From: Phoronis ovalis
Taxonomy: Eukaryota; Phoronida; Phoronidae
Assembly: GCA_028565635.1 (NCBI GenBank)
Contig: JAOXYB010039061.1
Span: 1 to 28,321, forward strand
Direction of reading: 5' to 3'
Length of the DNA: 28,321 nt
Shown: piece by piece, positions 1 to 10,635 of the stretch
Position numbering within the stretch: position 1 is the first letter of the stretch
Layout: every line of letters begins with the position of its first letter
Program-made: the position numbers and the translations under genes
Notes under the pieces: generated by a model
Told to the model about the DNA's origin: nothing
What the model saw: only the letters and a program-made list of their open reading frames with translations
The model's database searches: none

Positions 1-1060
1 TATATATATGTAATTGCGTTGGCATATATTTATTGGATCTTTAACAAATATTGGAATGTTTTGTTATATAACCTGGAAAAAAACAAAGCATACAATGTGA
101 CAGCCATATGGTGGGAGTGGTACGTGCATGTGTACAAATCTACAGAAAATATATAAAAAATATATATTTATATAAGTGCTAAGTTCCCGGTATAATAGAA
201 TAATTGGTAACAATGTATAAGGTAAGCAACAAAGCGTGTTTGACAATTAAGTCACTGAGTTATACTTCTGAATAAAACAAGAGTGCCATCATACTGCATA
301 GATGAGGAAATATTTGTTTAAATTATTAGGGTATGCCTCGAAACACTTAAACACACATGTTTTTTTGATGATTATAATTCTCAAGACGATAGTTTTATTG
401 ATGAACATTTTATTCAGCCATTTTTGTAGCAAGAGTTTCATCATAATAATCTTCATCTCCGGAAAACAATTCTTACTTAGACGGTGTCGGGGTTTGTCAA
501 CTGATCAAGGTATTTTTGCATTAAATCTGAAAATAGAACAAAAATATGGCAAGTTGAAAATAAATGTGCTGCTCCGTTATATTATTGCGGCATTATTATT
601 GACCATAATAGTTATAAATCAAGCAAAAACATATTCCGAACGTTCAAAGAAATTATTTCAGCAAGATTAAGAGATCCACCTCTTTATTATGGGGGAAAGG
701 AGGTACGGTCATCTGAAGTAGTTAAAAGTTATGTGATACGTAATGGAGTATTTGTTTGGGAGTATATTATGATATAAAGGGAATATTTAGGTAAAAATGT
801 TATCTGTAATCCCATACCAATATCATAGTTTACAGCTGAAACAAAAAGGCAACAAAAGGCCAAATTAGCATTTGCTAGGAGTTATCAACAATGGATATGT
901 CAAATAGATACAGTTTGCCAGTCCGCATACTGTTAAACAGTCTTGGTATTGTCAACTGCCATTTAACTTCTCCGTTTACTTGCTAAAGCCAAAAACAGTG
1001 ACCGCAGAATAGGATGGAGAGCGAATACTAGAAAAAGAAGTTACACCGTTACTCAATTGA
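1..1060. other. AT-rich 3' flank without a supported gene
   Basis: Contains a 122-codon plus-strand open frame (302-670) of mostly Ile, Leu, Lys and Phe. It has no recognised domain and a composition expected from AT-rich noncoding DNA. Otherwise only the candidate poly(A) signal is notable. Confidence 0.5.
683..688 (-). terminator. Candidate poly(A) signal AATAAA for the death-domain locus
   Basis: TTTATT on the plus strand about 465 bases after the predicted stop on the minus strand. Other hexamers occur further out (29-34), so this is only the nearest plausible one. Confidence 0.3.
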
Positions 1061-1111
1061 TACACACAGACAGACAGACATACAGACAGACATACACACA
1101 CACACACACAC
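1061..1111. repeat. Microsatellite (ACAG)n/(CA)n
   Basis: Tandem ACAG units grade into a CA run. It lies in the predicted 3' UTR of the death-domain locus, about 40 bases past the stop. Confidence 0.9.
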
Positions 1112-1152
1112 CTATGCAGGTACGTACCTGGTCAAATCCGAACACGCTTCTT

Positions 1153-1205
1153 TCAGGTAATCGTTTGCAGATTTTCCATGTTAGGTTCTTCCAAACTCAC
1201 TGGAT
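1153..1205 (-). CDS. Terminal exon of the death-domain locus
   Basis: Acceptor GTTATTCACTTTAG, phase 1 in. It encodes DPVSLEEPNMENLQTIT followed by TGA at 1155-1153. The acidic start DPxxxEE is reminiscent of the linker exon. Short, so supported mainly by phase and by being the first in-frame stop after a plausible acceptor. Confidence 0.45.
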
Positions 1206-3927
1206 CTAAAGTGAATAACAGCAGTGACGGTTGTAAAAACATGCATGTACAGAAGTGACAAGTGTGTCAAAAGTTGTCAAGAGTCAGCCTCTAATATATA
1301 TTTAATATTAATTGTTAAGTTACTTTAGTGTCTGAAGACATTTATTATTAATTTTAAACGTATAATAAATCTCAGCAAGATTGTTGTTGTTATTATAAAT
1401 ATGTACCTTGTAACCGTTTAACATTGAGCACAGTAGCATCACACTGTTGAAGATTAGGAGTCTCGTTACTACCAGATGGCAGTGCAGTTTCTGTTAAAGT
1501 GCGGCCTGTATATGTCTTGTCTTGGTTCGTAATGTCATCAGATGTTGAAGTCATTTTCCGGTTATCAGACATCCCACCATATCCTAGCACATCAGTAACA
1601 TATTTTTTTAGTATTAGGTCTAGCAAGCATGATTAATAACTGCAAAAAAACTATAACTTCTGTAAAAAAAATTGCAAAATTAAGCTTCACTTGACACAGT
1701 TTGAATAAATCCCTTAGTGCTCGTACCTTCTCAAAATACGTCTGAGGTAACCACAGCCATTTTTGTTATATTCTTTCAATTTAACAAGAGAGAAATAATA
1801 GCGCCATTAAACTTTTACCAAGATAAACCTTTCTCTCTGTGTGATCCTGTTGTCACCACGTATTCTCTATAATGATGACTCATTCTCAATAGGTATTGCC
1901 TGGGAGCTAACTTTTTGCTTAGCAGACTATCGATAAACTCTGGCAGGACAGAATGAGTGTGATCGTCCCCCCTACCCCCTTAGTCCACTGTTATACCTGT
2001 TGCTGTAAACTTCCATTATGATTGCTGTCAAGACACTTTATACAGGTATAAAAGGATTATCGTTCTTCTACTTCTTGAGAAAATAAACAAAAAATGACTA
2101 TAGTTAAGCCCAGACGTTAGTTGAAAAGGTACGAAACACTAACGGATGGATGTATTAAGACTTCACTTGATATTTCTACTATAAATCATGATAAATGAGT
2201 CATAAATAATTTATAGCACGTACCAGTTAAATGCTGTTTAACTAAATCTTCTCTTTTGCATGCCAGAAGAGCTCCTTCAAGCATTTCTAAATAATCAGGT
2301 TGGTCAGTTACTATATCCATCCATTTGCACATCATTGTTAAGTTCCTTTGTCGACTGCTATGCTGGTAAGTTTCAGCAAGCATGTCAACTTCAGCAGGAG
2401 TGAAGTTTAAACATTTCCCCAAATCTTCCCATTCCTCACCAATGTCTCGTGCTATATCAGCTATTAAGACTAAAATCAAAAGTATTAAGAATATCAGTGC
2501 TATTTCACACTGAATGTCTGTTTTGTGTATCACGAAATACATTATAGTAGACACAGATTGTACACAACCTGTTCACACTTAGTAAATGTCAAACATGAAA
2601 AGTAATGTATGTAGCACTAGAATGAGCATTTCGAATATCCATGTATCTAATTATTTAAGGGCAAGATCACTTATACACACATTAACACATTCACTATAAA
2701 TGCAATATGTTTCAACAATATATTAGTGCATATTTCATAAATAAATGAATGTTAAGAACTTGACAAACACAATGGAAAGCAGTTTAGGGAAACAAAATTG
2801 GTCAATTGACTAATTAAAAAGTCTAAAGTGAAAAAGTAACATGTTCATGTCACACAGAAGTTTAAGGAAAAAGGATTCAAAGAGATAACAATAAATAGTA
2901 AATTGTAAAATACATCTACAGTGTATGAGTCACATTTGTACACTTGAACAAATCAATATTTCAGTAGCAGTTGAAAATAAAGTACATATGAGACATCATG
3001 TGTAATTAGGAGCGCTTCTACGACAGCATGGTTGAAAACTATACTAGTGTAAGATGACATTAGGCAAGTATAGTCCAGAATGAATAGCTAACAGGCCCAT
3101 ATGAAGATAGAGAAAGAAGCAAAAAGTAGTATCAGTATCATTTCAAACATAACCCGGTTAATAATGTTCGTGCAGCAGAAAAGAACTGCTAATGCATTAC
3201 CTTGTTGAATACTAAATTCACTTCCATTCAAAGATGCAGCAGCCTCCGCTGGATCTGTAAGAAAATGAGTGTGATTGTGATCTTTTGTACAATCTTTCAA
3301 GTATATTTTCATAAACAACAATAACAACACTAGGTTATGTTGCACTAGAAGACTATGAGTGATACACGCACCTCAGTGAAACGAATAATCTAAAGAAAAC
3401 ATAACGTATAATATGTGAATAATAATACCCATTTACGACAGTCTTTTGAGGTCAGAACATCATGTGACCTCTTCCCGCCACAGTTGTATAATTAGTAGGA
3501 CTGATGAAGGTTTTGTGATAAGACCGAAAGCTCTCAGGGCTTAATAAGTATGATTCAGTTTTGGACTAAAATTTGTGTTTGGTATAACATTTGCTTTATC
3601 TGTTTTTGTCTATGAAAATAAAATTATTATTTAAATGTACGCTTAAGTTTAAAAGCGTTCATGTCTTTGTCTCACCTTGTAAGGAGTCTTCTAGTATGAT
3701 TCCTAACTCCTGCCACAAATTGTGTTTTTCACATTTTCCTAAAGCCACACGCAGTTGTTCTAATGCACGCGTTCTATCTTTACATTTTCCTGTGTATCTC
3801 AACAACATCAGAGCGTTCCTGTTGAGACTCTGCTCTGGAAACATGGCTTCTAACTCATCCAGTTTGCTCGCTTGTCTGCCAGACTCACATAATACGTTTT
3901 TTTTAATCTTCTCGCGTCACTTTAACT
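1153..3927 (-). CDS. Death-domain gene or gene segment (span of five exons)
   Basis: Exons (minus strand): 3927-3676, 3254-3201, 2469-2224, 1583-1407, 1205-1153 (stop). All junctions have GT/AG sites and are phase 1, so each inner exon is a multiple of three. The product would have a degenerate death-fold region, a short Ala/Ser linker, a typical death domain, a Ser/Thr-rich tail and a short acidic end. Death domains mediate homotypic contacts in apoptotic and innate immune signalling; the partner here is unknown. The first exon needs an upstream phase 1 exon that I cannot find, and it has an in-frame TGA at codon 4. The locus could therefore be a pseudogene, use a downstream start (Met at 3844), or be a remnant extension of the upstream peptidase gene. 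Confidence 0.6.
1407..1583 (-). CDS. Ser/Thr-rich tail exon
   Basis: Acceptor ACTGATGTGCTAG, donor TACAAG|GTACAT, 177 nt, phase 1-1. It reads GYGGMSDNRKMTSTSDD and onward with many Ser, Thr, Asn and Gln, ending NVKRLQ. No domain is recognised; it is probably a disordered tail after the death domain. Identified by an open frame with matching phase. Confidence 0.55.
1699..2001 (+). repeat. Dispersed repeat R2, copy 1
   Basis: Matches 9053-9341 in the same orientation over about 300 bases at roughly 70-75% by eye. Shared blocks include GTTATATTC-TTCAATTTAACAA, CTTTTTGCTTAGC and the stretch ending TTATACCT. It lies in the intron between the tail exon and the death-domain exon. Probably an old transposon fragment of unknown class. 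Confidence 0.75.
2224..2469 (-). CDS. Death domain exon
   Basis: Acceptor TACTTTTGATTTTAG, donor TAACTG|GTACGT, 246 nt, phase 1-1; the whole domain sits in one exon. Visible helices: IADIARDIGEEWEDLGKCL (helices 1-2 with the conserved Trp), FTPAEVDMLAE (helix 3), RNLTMMCKWMD (helix 4, 'mL..W' pattern), YLEMLEGALLAC (helix 5) and REDLVKQHL (helix 6). Length and pattern fit a canonical death domain of about 80 residues. The open frame upstream of the acceptor is hydrophobic intron sequence, not part of the protein. Confidence 0.85.
2555..3200. other. Intron between death-domain and linker exons
   Basis: AT-rich, no repeat, open frame or RNA recognised. Confidence 0.6.
3201..3254 (-). CDS. Linker exon (18 residues, Ala/Ser rich)
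   Basis: Acceptor ATTTTCTTACAG, donor CAACAAG|GTAATG, 54 nt, phase 1-1. It encodes DPAEAAASLNGSEFSIQQ, which looks unstructured. It can be skipped without a frameshift. Support comes from the good splice sites and matching phases only. Confidence 0.55.
3501..3542 (+). ncRNA. Hammerhead-like motif, probably a retroelement remnant
   Basis: CTGATGA (3501-3507) is followed by a 6-bp stem (GGTTTT 3509-3514 with AAGACC 3520-3525), GAAA (3526-3529) and a second stem (AGCTC 3529-3533 with GGGCT 3537-3541). This order matches the hammerhead ribozyme core CUGAUGA-stem II-GAA-stem III-UH. An extra A precedes stem II, and I find no complementary stem I next to it, so activity is doubtful. Hammerhead motifs are known in Penelope-like and small retroelements of animals. 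Confidence 0.35.
3676..3927 (-). CDS. Degenerate death-fold exon with in-frame TGA
   Basis: The 3' part NALMLLRY, ALEQLRVALGKCEK and LWQEL resembles helices 5-6 of a death domain, and parallels the next death-domain exon (LTMMCKW, LEGALLACKRED). Donor ACAAG|GTGAGA leaves phase 1. The best acceptor (CACTGAACCCAG, exon start 3927) also gives phase 1, but then TGA at 3919-3917 falls in frame. Downstream the frame is open to the donor, with the first Met at 3844. A CGA-to-TGA change would explain the stop. Alternatives are a downstream start or a sequencing/allelic difference. Confidence 0.5.
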
Positions 3928-4720
3928 CTGGGTTCAGTGTGCAGGACACATAAAGCAAACAGAAGGTATGCAGAATATTTGACTACGAAATTATATAGTC
4001 TTTAGTCAGTATATGACAGTTAACTGGTGCGTCACCTCATGATGGAAAATATGACAAGTCAAATTATTGGGTGACATTCAGGGTGAATACATCACCTAAA
4101 GTGGAATCCATTAGCTGTTTATAGCACTTAACGAAAACTCATAATACCCCTGTACTTACGTAACTAATACTGGTGAACATGTCCAAGACTTTTACAGATT
4201 ACATAATACTTGTATCAAAGTACTGAGTATTTGTTTTACAACATGTTTTAAGAGTGTTAAAGGTTTCGTAATATAGGAATTCAAGTGTTCAAACAATATG
4301 TGAGAGTAATAAATCAGTATATTGTAAATGTAATGTTTCTGATTTTGATAATTGTATATAAAATTCACCTTTTAGTCATCATTTTCTCAGTAATACTCGT
4401 ACATATGAAGGTCCAAGTAAAAACGTATCTAGTAAATGATTTTGTTTTCTAATAATTTAAAGTGATCAATTATATTTTGTTTCTTTACATTATGTAATTG
4501 TTTATATTTTTCTATCTGATTCTGAAAATATATAATATCTGCACGGTGCACCAATATAAAACATACAATCTGTCTATATACCTTGTTAGTATTCTGCTGA
4601 GTACTTTACCTATAAAACATCTAATTTACTAGTGTTTAATCATAACACAACACAGTTGAATATTCGCAAAATATCACGCACAACAGTCAATAGGTAACGC
4701 AAAGTACCGGATACAATAAA
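3928..4720. other. Spacer upstream of the death-domain exons
   Basis: AT-rich, with no exon I can support. A 5' exon with phase 1 donor was looked for on the minus strand and not found. Confidence 0.5.
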
Positions 4721-4722
4721 TG

Positions 4723-5735
4723 TCAAATGTTAGTATTGGCAAATGAATCCATCAGTATATCATCTTCGAGTTGTCCAGTAAACGCTTTGTCTTTTTGAAA
4801 AGTGGTCCAATGTGAAGCGATCATGGTCAAAAGTATAACCTGCATGTACCCTTTACCAAATATGATGCTGATCCGATGAAAACAGAAATAGAAATTGCAA
4901 GACAGAAAAGTGTTACGCACAACGAAAATTGTCAAGATTTGATCAGTATTTGACATAATTTTCAAGTTCATCTTAAAATGTCACCTAGCCGAATACGCTT
5001 ACCAAGCTAATGCTCTCATAAATCCACCTTCGAATCGTCCAATCAACGTCTCGAAAGTGGCGCAACATGACATGCCCGCAAATATGGCCGCATTGGAAGA
5101 AATCCGGGTCCCAGTTATACCTAACCTGAAGCTGATTGGATAAAAAGCTGTTTTTGCTATGTACCATCTCGACAACAAAAATGGCTGCCAATCGGCCATC
5201 TTAGATGTGAACTCTGTAAAATTATAACTGAACTGTTTGTTTACCTATATTTACCCTCTAACGAAGTTGAAGCTGATTGGATAAGAAATTAAACAAATAA
5301 TTTAGATCGACGTTTGATCTACTTTTCAAGGTCATTTTAAAATGTCACCTAGCCCAATACGTCCATCAGGCTATGGCCTTTTTGAATCCACCTGCGAACC
5401 ACCAAGTTAACGTTTCATCTTCATCGAAAATGGCACAGAACAAACAAGGCCTCCAGTCGGCCATATTGAAATTAATCAAGGTCAAAATTATAACCAGAAC
5501 AACTTGTACTTTGATCTTTAGTTATCCTGCAATAAATAAGAAGATGATAAAACTGAATAAGTGCAGTGTAAGTGCATTATGCAGTGTAATACAACGAACA
5601 ATGTCAAAGATTCCGATCGGCATTTGTCCTACTTTTCAATACGCCCGCCAACTTATGGCATTCATGAATTCACATTTAAATCTAAATCGTCCAGTCAAGG
5701 CTTTCTCTTTCTGCAAAGTGGCGTAACATGGTAAA
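4723..5735 (+). repeat. R1 repeat cluster 1
   Basis: Irregular tandem copies of a unit of about 330 bases. Diagnostic blocks are TGTCACCTAGCC (near 4980 and 5343), AATCCACCTTCGAATCGTCCA, AACAAACATGG-CGCCAGTCGGCCAT-like and GAAGCTGATTGGATAA. The open frames here are repeat-derived. Confidence 0.8.
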
Positions 5736-6012
5736 AGGGGCGGTTGAAAAAAGGGACCTAGAGGACTGCACATGTATACAGTCAAAATGAATGACAAGTA
5801 CCCGCCGGGCGTACAAAACATATCTAATTAGCGACATCAATTATACAAATACCTTCCAGAGGTTCTTCCTCCTCACGTCTGTCTGATAAAGCATACATAA
5901 CAGTGGACAGCTGGGCAACATTAACCTAATGAACATACACAAGGTGGCAATTTCAATTTAACCTCCGCTTGAATATGAAAATACACGCCGGTATGAGCTG
6001 CTCATTGTTTGT

Positions 6013-6290
6013 GTAAAGTGTGACGGGTTAACTATAAATATGTGATATCCCCTATAATTATTAATGTAAAGTGTGACGAGTTAACTATAAACATGCGATC
6101 TCACATATGATTATTAATGTAAAGTATCACGAGTTAACTATAAACATGCGATCTCAACGGTACCTATAATTATCAATGTAAAGTGTGAAGAGTTAGCTAT
6201 AAACATGTGATCTCACATACGATTATTTACACATATTTAAAGTGTGCCGATTTAACTATAAAAATATAATCTCACCTATGATAATTTTGA
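6013..6290 (+). repeat. Five-copy tandem repeat, 53/59-bp unit
   Basis: Units start at about 6013, 6066, 6119, 6178 and 6237, giving periods 53, 53, 59, 59. The core is GTAAAGTGTGACGAGTTAAC then TATAAACATG-GATCTCACATA and ATTATTAAT. Copies are 75-90% alike by eye and decay toward the right end. It lies in the spacer between the two gene loci. Confidence 0.9.
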
Positions 6291-6544
6291 GGTCTTCACA
6301 GAATAATGACGACAAGCAAAATAACAGCAAATATCAAGTCCCGCCATCCAGTATGCAGCCACTCCTTATCTCAGTTCCTTATGCACGAGCCTTCTTTAAA
6401 TTTGACTTCAATCCAGATCGCAAATGCTATAAAAGCTCACATGGAAAGATTACCAACCTTTTAAAATACGCAATTAGAAGTTCTGAGAGCTGTGCAGAAA
6501 ACAAACTAGGTTCTGCATCATTAAAATTGCATACATTGTCAGGG

Positions 6545-6582
6545 TGTTGTGTGTGTGTTTATAAATGCGTGTGTGTGTGTTG
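6545..6582. repeat. Interrupted (GT)n microsatellite
   Basis: Two GT runs separated by TTTATAAATGC. Confidence 0.85.
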
Positions 6583-7510
6583 GTCTGTCTAAAGTGTCTT
6601 CATGTCTGGTAATAACAAATCTATCTAAAGTTTCTTGATGTGTGGTATTAAAATGAAATGTCTATCTAAAGTTTCTATTTGCAATACATTTATATATTAA
6701 GCTCTGGTTGTGTAATATTACATATATGAGTAGAAAAATCTTTGTACACACATATGTGTATGTTACACAAATAGTGTTCAAGTAACTGGGCCCTATATAT
6801 TGTGAAGTAGCGTTCGGAAAAACGTTTACTTGCCGAGGCCGTTTCATACTTTAAACAGGCAATTTGATTTGTATATACCGTTCGGTCACACTTTAGAACC
6901 TAGATATACTAAAAGCATAAACATCACTCCAGCGTGGACCTCGTTTCTGCAATTAATGAAAACACTTCTCAAGGCATTTAACGAAAACGATTACAATTAC
7001 CTTCATGTTGCCTATAAGAATATTTTGTTTACAAGAATTATTTTATATATTTCTTAATTTTTTTTCTAGTCGATTTTCAAAATTATTATAACACACAAAA
7101 ATGTAAAAATTAAAACAATTGATTAACTATTTTTCGTTAGCGAAATTCAATAACAGGTGTATGGCATCCAAATTCTGTGTCGCCACCCATATGAGGTATC
7201 TTGTTAAAGCAATTTGAATTGGAAATAAATGCTACAATCCTGGTTTGTTGATTTTTAAGAAAAAGTTCATTTACGTCTTTTTGACACAAAAAGTCAATTT
7301 GTACTGATTATTTGAATAGATACAATTGTGTTATTTTTTTTTAATTTCTGGAAAATAGTGAGATCGAATCTCGCCACGACTCTTAAAAGACTAATGTTTC
7401 AAAACGCACCAAAAATATTAAACTAATCTCTATCTAACTAAAACAGGAGAACAATAGCTCTGTCAATTACTAGGTAACAAGCTGTAAAATCATTGCTTTC
7501 GTAAAGCTGT
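6583..7510. other. AT-rich spacer, nothing recognised
   Basis: No exon, repeat or RNA gene is supported. A plus-strand stretch near 7362 (GATCGAATC) matches a tRNA-type B box, but no A box or tRNA fold accompanies it. Confidence 0.5.
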
Positions 7511-7540
7511 TTTATTTCTAGCATCAAGCTTTACTAAATA

Positions 7541-7733
7541 TCACATGTGAACTTCACCAAACGATTTTTCAAGCGTTGAATCAAAAATATCTTTGTAAAA
7601 CCACACCGACTTGATATCTAGTGGGACTCCATTGTTGTGTAACTCAACATGATGTTCCAATTGCCTTCTACTGTTTGCACACCAGCAAAATGAATTACTT
7701 CTAAAACGTGATATTCGCAATGCGTGATCTTCG
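7541..7733 (-). CDS. Orphan terminal-exon-like open frame (63 residues)
   Basis: A minus-strand frame without a Met start runs from a possible acceptor (ATAACAACATAG, exon from 7733, phase 2 in) to TGA at 7543-7541. AATAAA follows at 7516-7511, 25 bases later. The peptide has balanced composition, with FCWCANSRRQLEHH, NNGVPLDIKSVWFYKD and SFGEVHM, unlike the Lys/Ile-rich noise around it. I do not recognise the family. Another minus frame over nearly the same bases is also open for about 70 codons, which weakens the case. It could be the last exon of an unseen gene or a transposon fragment. Confidence 0.3.
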
Positions 7734-9052
7734 CTATGTTGTTATCATTGTAAACACCTATAATTATCTCGTTTTCATTAGACAGTGTTTCGTTTAAACA
7801 TGTGCTTGCATTACCACGAATGATATTTCATATCTGATTCATTGTCTTATTTTCTTTAAAGAGAACAAATCAGCTATGCTCATATGCACTCAATAACCCT
7901 AATTCGTAAATAATTAATATGAGGAACAATTATATTTGCAATGAAATTATCACACCTTTAGAACACGATATCTATGCACCTAATAAAATGAAAGACAATG
8001 AGAATAATATTGTTATCAAAATTGTTTGAAAAGGATTTTGGAGTTAGGTGGTTTCATGCCATATCACAGTCATAAATATGGCTCATACTTATGAAGTAAC
8101 AGTATAAAATAACTATTTATATCACATATTTAATGGTTTTCTAAATAAAAGTAGATGTACCCGTTTGCCACAATTCCCTAGTACTATGAACTAAAATTAA
8201 ATGCTTCATTAAGTTCGATAATGTCTTCATTATGTTCCAACATGTTCTACGCCAGGGTTAAACAATTAATACATCACCGACTTAAGTTGAATGAGACAAA
8301 CAATCTCAGTAGTTATTTAGTATAGCAATATCATTTTACCAGCACCTTTAACGGAAACCAGTCTCTTTCGCTAGAGCTACCAACACGGTAAAGTGAGCGA
8401 AGGGAACGGGACATATAGCAAAGGGTGAAGTGACGGACTTGGAACAGGTTCAAGATATTCAGCTGATGTAGCTGTACAATTTGGCAAAGCTTAATTATAG
8501 AAAGTGCATGCTATTTTTGTCCACGGATGAGGTAATTCCTAATAAACAGTGAAGGTACCATAATGCAAGCCAATATCGAGAACCCCAGTGATGAAATCTT
8601 CTTATCGATGAAAACATACCCTATAACTTGTCATCATCCTTTCAGAAATGTTATCCCCAACATAATAGATACATGTATGACAATGGAATTCTAGACAGTT
8701 TGGCAAAAAGTTTTACCATAGAAATCAATTTGTTAGTGTTTATATATTTTTACAACCAACATTCCACAAGTCAAATATTTCCTTTTATATCTGATTTGAT
8801 AAAAAACATTTTGCTTAGTAGAAAATATAAATTCAAGTTTTAATCATTATTAAAGCAACATTATTAAAATAAAAATTACAAATACATCAAAAAGCTAACA
8901 GTATCAAAAACACATTCATTTTAGACTGTACGCTACTTGAAAAAAGCCTTTGATAAGGTGTTACAACACTTTAACTCAATTTTACAATCTTGGAATTGGA
9001 CCCAAAGCACATGGATGGTTAAGAGCGTACATACAAAGTCACACCCACCAAC
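7734..9052. other. AT-rich spacer, no supported gene
   Basis: The plus-strand frame 8628-8843 is low-complexity and Ile/Phe/Lys-rich. A slightly GC-richer patch at about 8340-8490 may be an old repeat, but I cannot classify it. Confidence 0.45.
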
Positions 9053-9341
9053 AGTCTGAATAAATCCACCCGTTACTGTATTCCGTACTTTCTCAATCTG
9101 GACTTAACCATAGTCTATTATTGTTATATTCCTTCAATTTAACAAAAGCGAAATAAGTACGTCATTAATCTTTTACCAACCGAAATAAGTCCTTCTCTGC
9201 GTGATCCATCGTCGCCTGCCACGTCTATCATGTCATAATATGGGGGGAGCTTGCTTTTTGCTTAGCGGACTACAGACAAACTCCGGCAGAACAGAACGTG
9301 TGATAGATCCTCTACCCGCTTAGTCAAATGTTATACCTATT
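9053..9341 (+). repeat. Dispersed repeat R2, copy 2
   Basis: Same-orientation partner of 1699-2001, including CTTTTTGCTTAGCGGACTA and TTATACCT near the right end. It directly precedes R1 cluster 2. Confidence 0.75.
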
Positions 9342-9479
9342 TATATTGTATGCTGCATAATTTTGAACAAGACATTGGTCATGTCTAATCTCCATCATAT
9401 TTCTAGGATTACATTATTTAACACCATTATTGGTTTTTCGCATTACAAAAGAATACAATAAACTATGCAATGTAATACA

Positions 9480-10635
9480 ACAAAAGATGTCGAAGGTTTG
9501 GATCGGCATTTGACCTACTTCTAAGGGACACGTTCTCTGACCTGTATTTACCCTGAACCGAATAAGAAGCTTATGGAATAAAAACTGAAGCAGTTATTGT
9601 GAAACAAAAAAAGTGTTACACACAATAAAAATGTCGAAGATTGGACCAACATCTCAAGGTCATTTTAAAATGTCACCTAGCCTATTTCGCCCATCAACTT
9701 GCGGCCTTCTTAGAACCATCTTTGAAACGCCCAAGCAGCGCTTCGTCTTTGCAGCTGTAGATGCAACGTTATGTGCCTTCTCCGGAACAAACGTGGTCGC
9801 CAGTCGGCCATCTTGAAAGTAATGTGGTCAATATTATATATAAACTGTACTTTGACTTGTACTTATTCTGCATCGAACATTAAGCTGATCGGAAAAAAAC
9901 TGAAGCAGTTACCGTAAGACAATTAAAGTGTTGCGTACAGCAAAAAATGTCGAAGACTGGTACAGGCATTTGACCAAGTTCTCAAGGTCATTTTAAAGTG
10001 TCACCTAGCCTCTTACGCCCACCAACCCATGCCTTTCTTAAAACCACCCTTGAATCTTCCCGTTAGCGTCTTGTCTTCGCGGCCAATATGAAGCTGATGG
10101 GATAAAAACGGACGCAGTTATTGCCAGACAAATCTGTACTTCATCTGTACTTACTCTGCATCGAACATGAAGTTGATCGGATAAAACTGAAGCAGTTATT
10201 GTGAGACAATTAAAATGTTACGAGCGGCAAAAAATGTCAAAGATTCATACCGGCGTTTGACCTATTACGCCCACCAACCTATGCCTTCCTAGAAACCCTT
10301 TGAATTGTCCAGGTAGTATTTCTTCTTCGCGGTTATAGACGTTACGTGCCCTCTTGAGAACAAACATGTCCACCAGTCAGCCATATTAAAAGTATTCCGC
10401 GTCAAACTTACACTATACTTACTCTGTGCTGAGTATGGAGCTGACCGGATAAACACTGAAGCTGTTATTGTGACGTACAATATCGAGAACCTACATGGTC
10501 GCCAGTCGGCCACATTGGTTAATATATTAAATAACTTGTATTTTGACCTGAACTTACTCTGTATCGAATATGAAGCTGATTGGGTAAAAACTGATGCTGT
10601 TATTGCGAGATAAATGAAGTATTACATTCGATGAT
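9480..10635 (+). repeat. R1 repeat cluster 2
   Basis: At least four partial units. TGTCACCTAGCC recurs near 9671 and 10003 (about 332 apart). The block 'GAAGCTGATCGGATAAAAACTG' in variant form recurs near 9560, 9885, 10090, 10170, 10436 and 10570. Units are truncated and irregularly spaced. Confidence 0.85.

Noticed and set aside
302-670. 122-codon plus-strand open frame with hydrophobic stretches
   Set aside because: Composition (Ile, Leu, Lys, Phe) is what AT-rich noncoding DNA gives; no domain, splice context or neighbouring exon supports it.
4985-5821. Several overlapping open frames of 60-117 codons on both strands
   Set aside because: They lie wholly in R1 repeat units, and the same peptides recur at other R1 clusters.
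6330-6540. Possible minus-strand micro-exon (LSELLIAYFK) before the death-domain locus
   Set aside because: A CAG acceptor and AAAAG|GTTGGT donor exist, but ten residues without homology and a weak donor are not enough.
7355-7385. tRNA-like B box (GATCGAATC), possible SINE
   Set aside because: No A box at the right distance and no cloverleaf; a single short match is not evidence.
8440-8490. Weak similarity to 27700-27745 (TCAGCTGATGT-GCTG)
   Set aside because: Only about 20 positions agree; too short to call a repeat.
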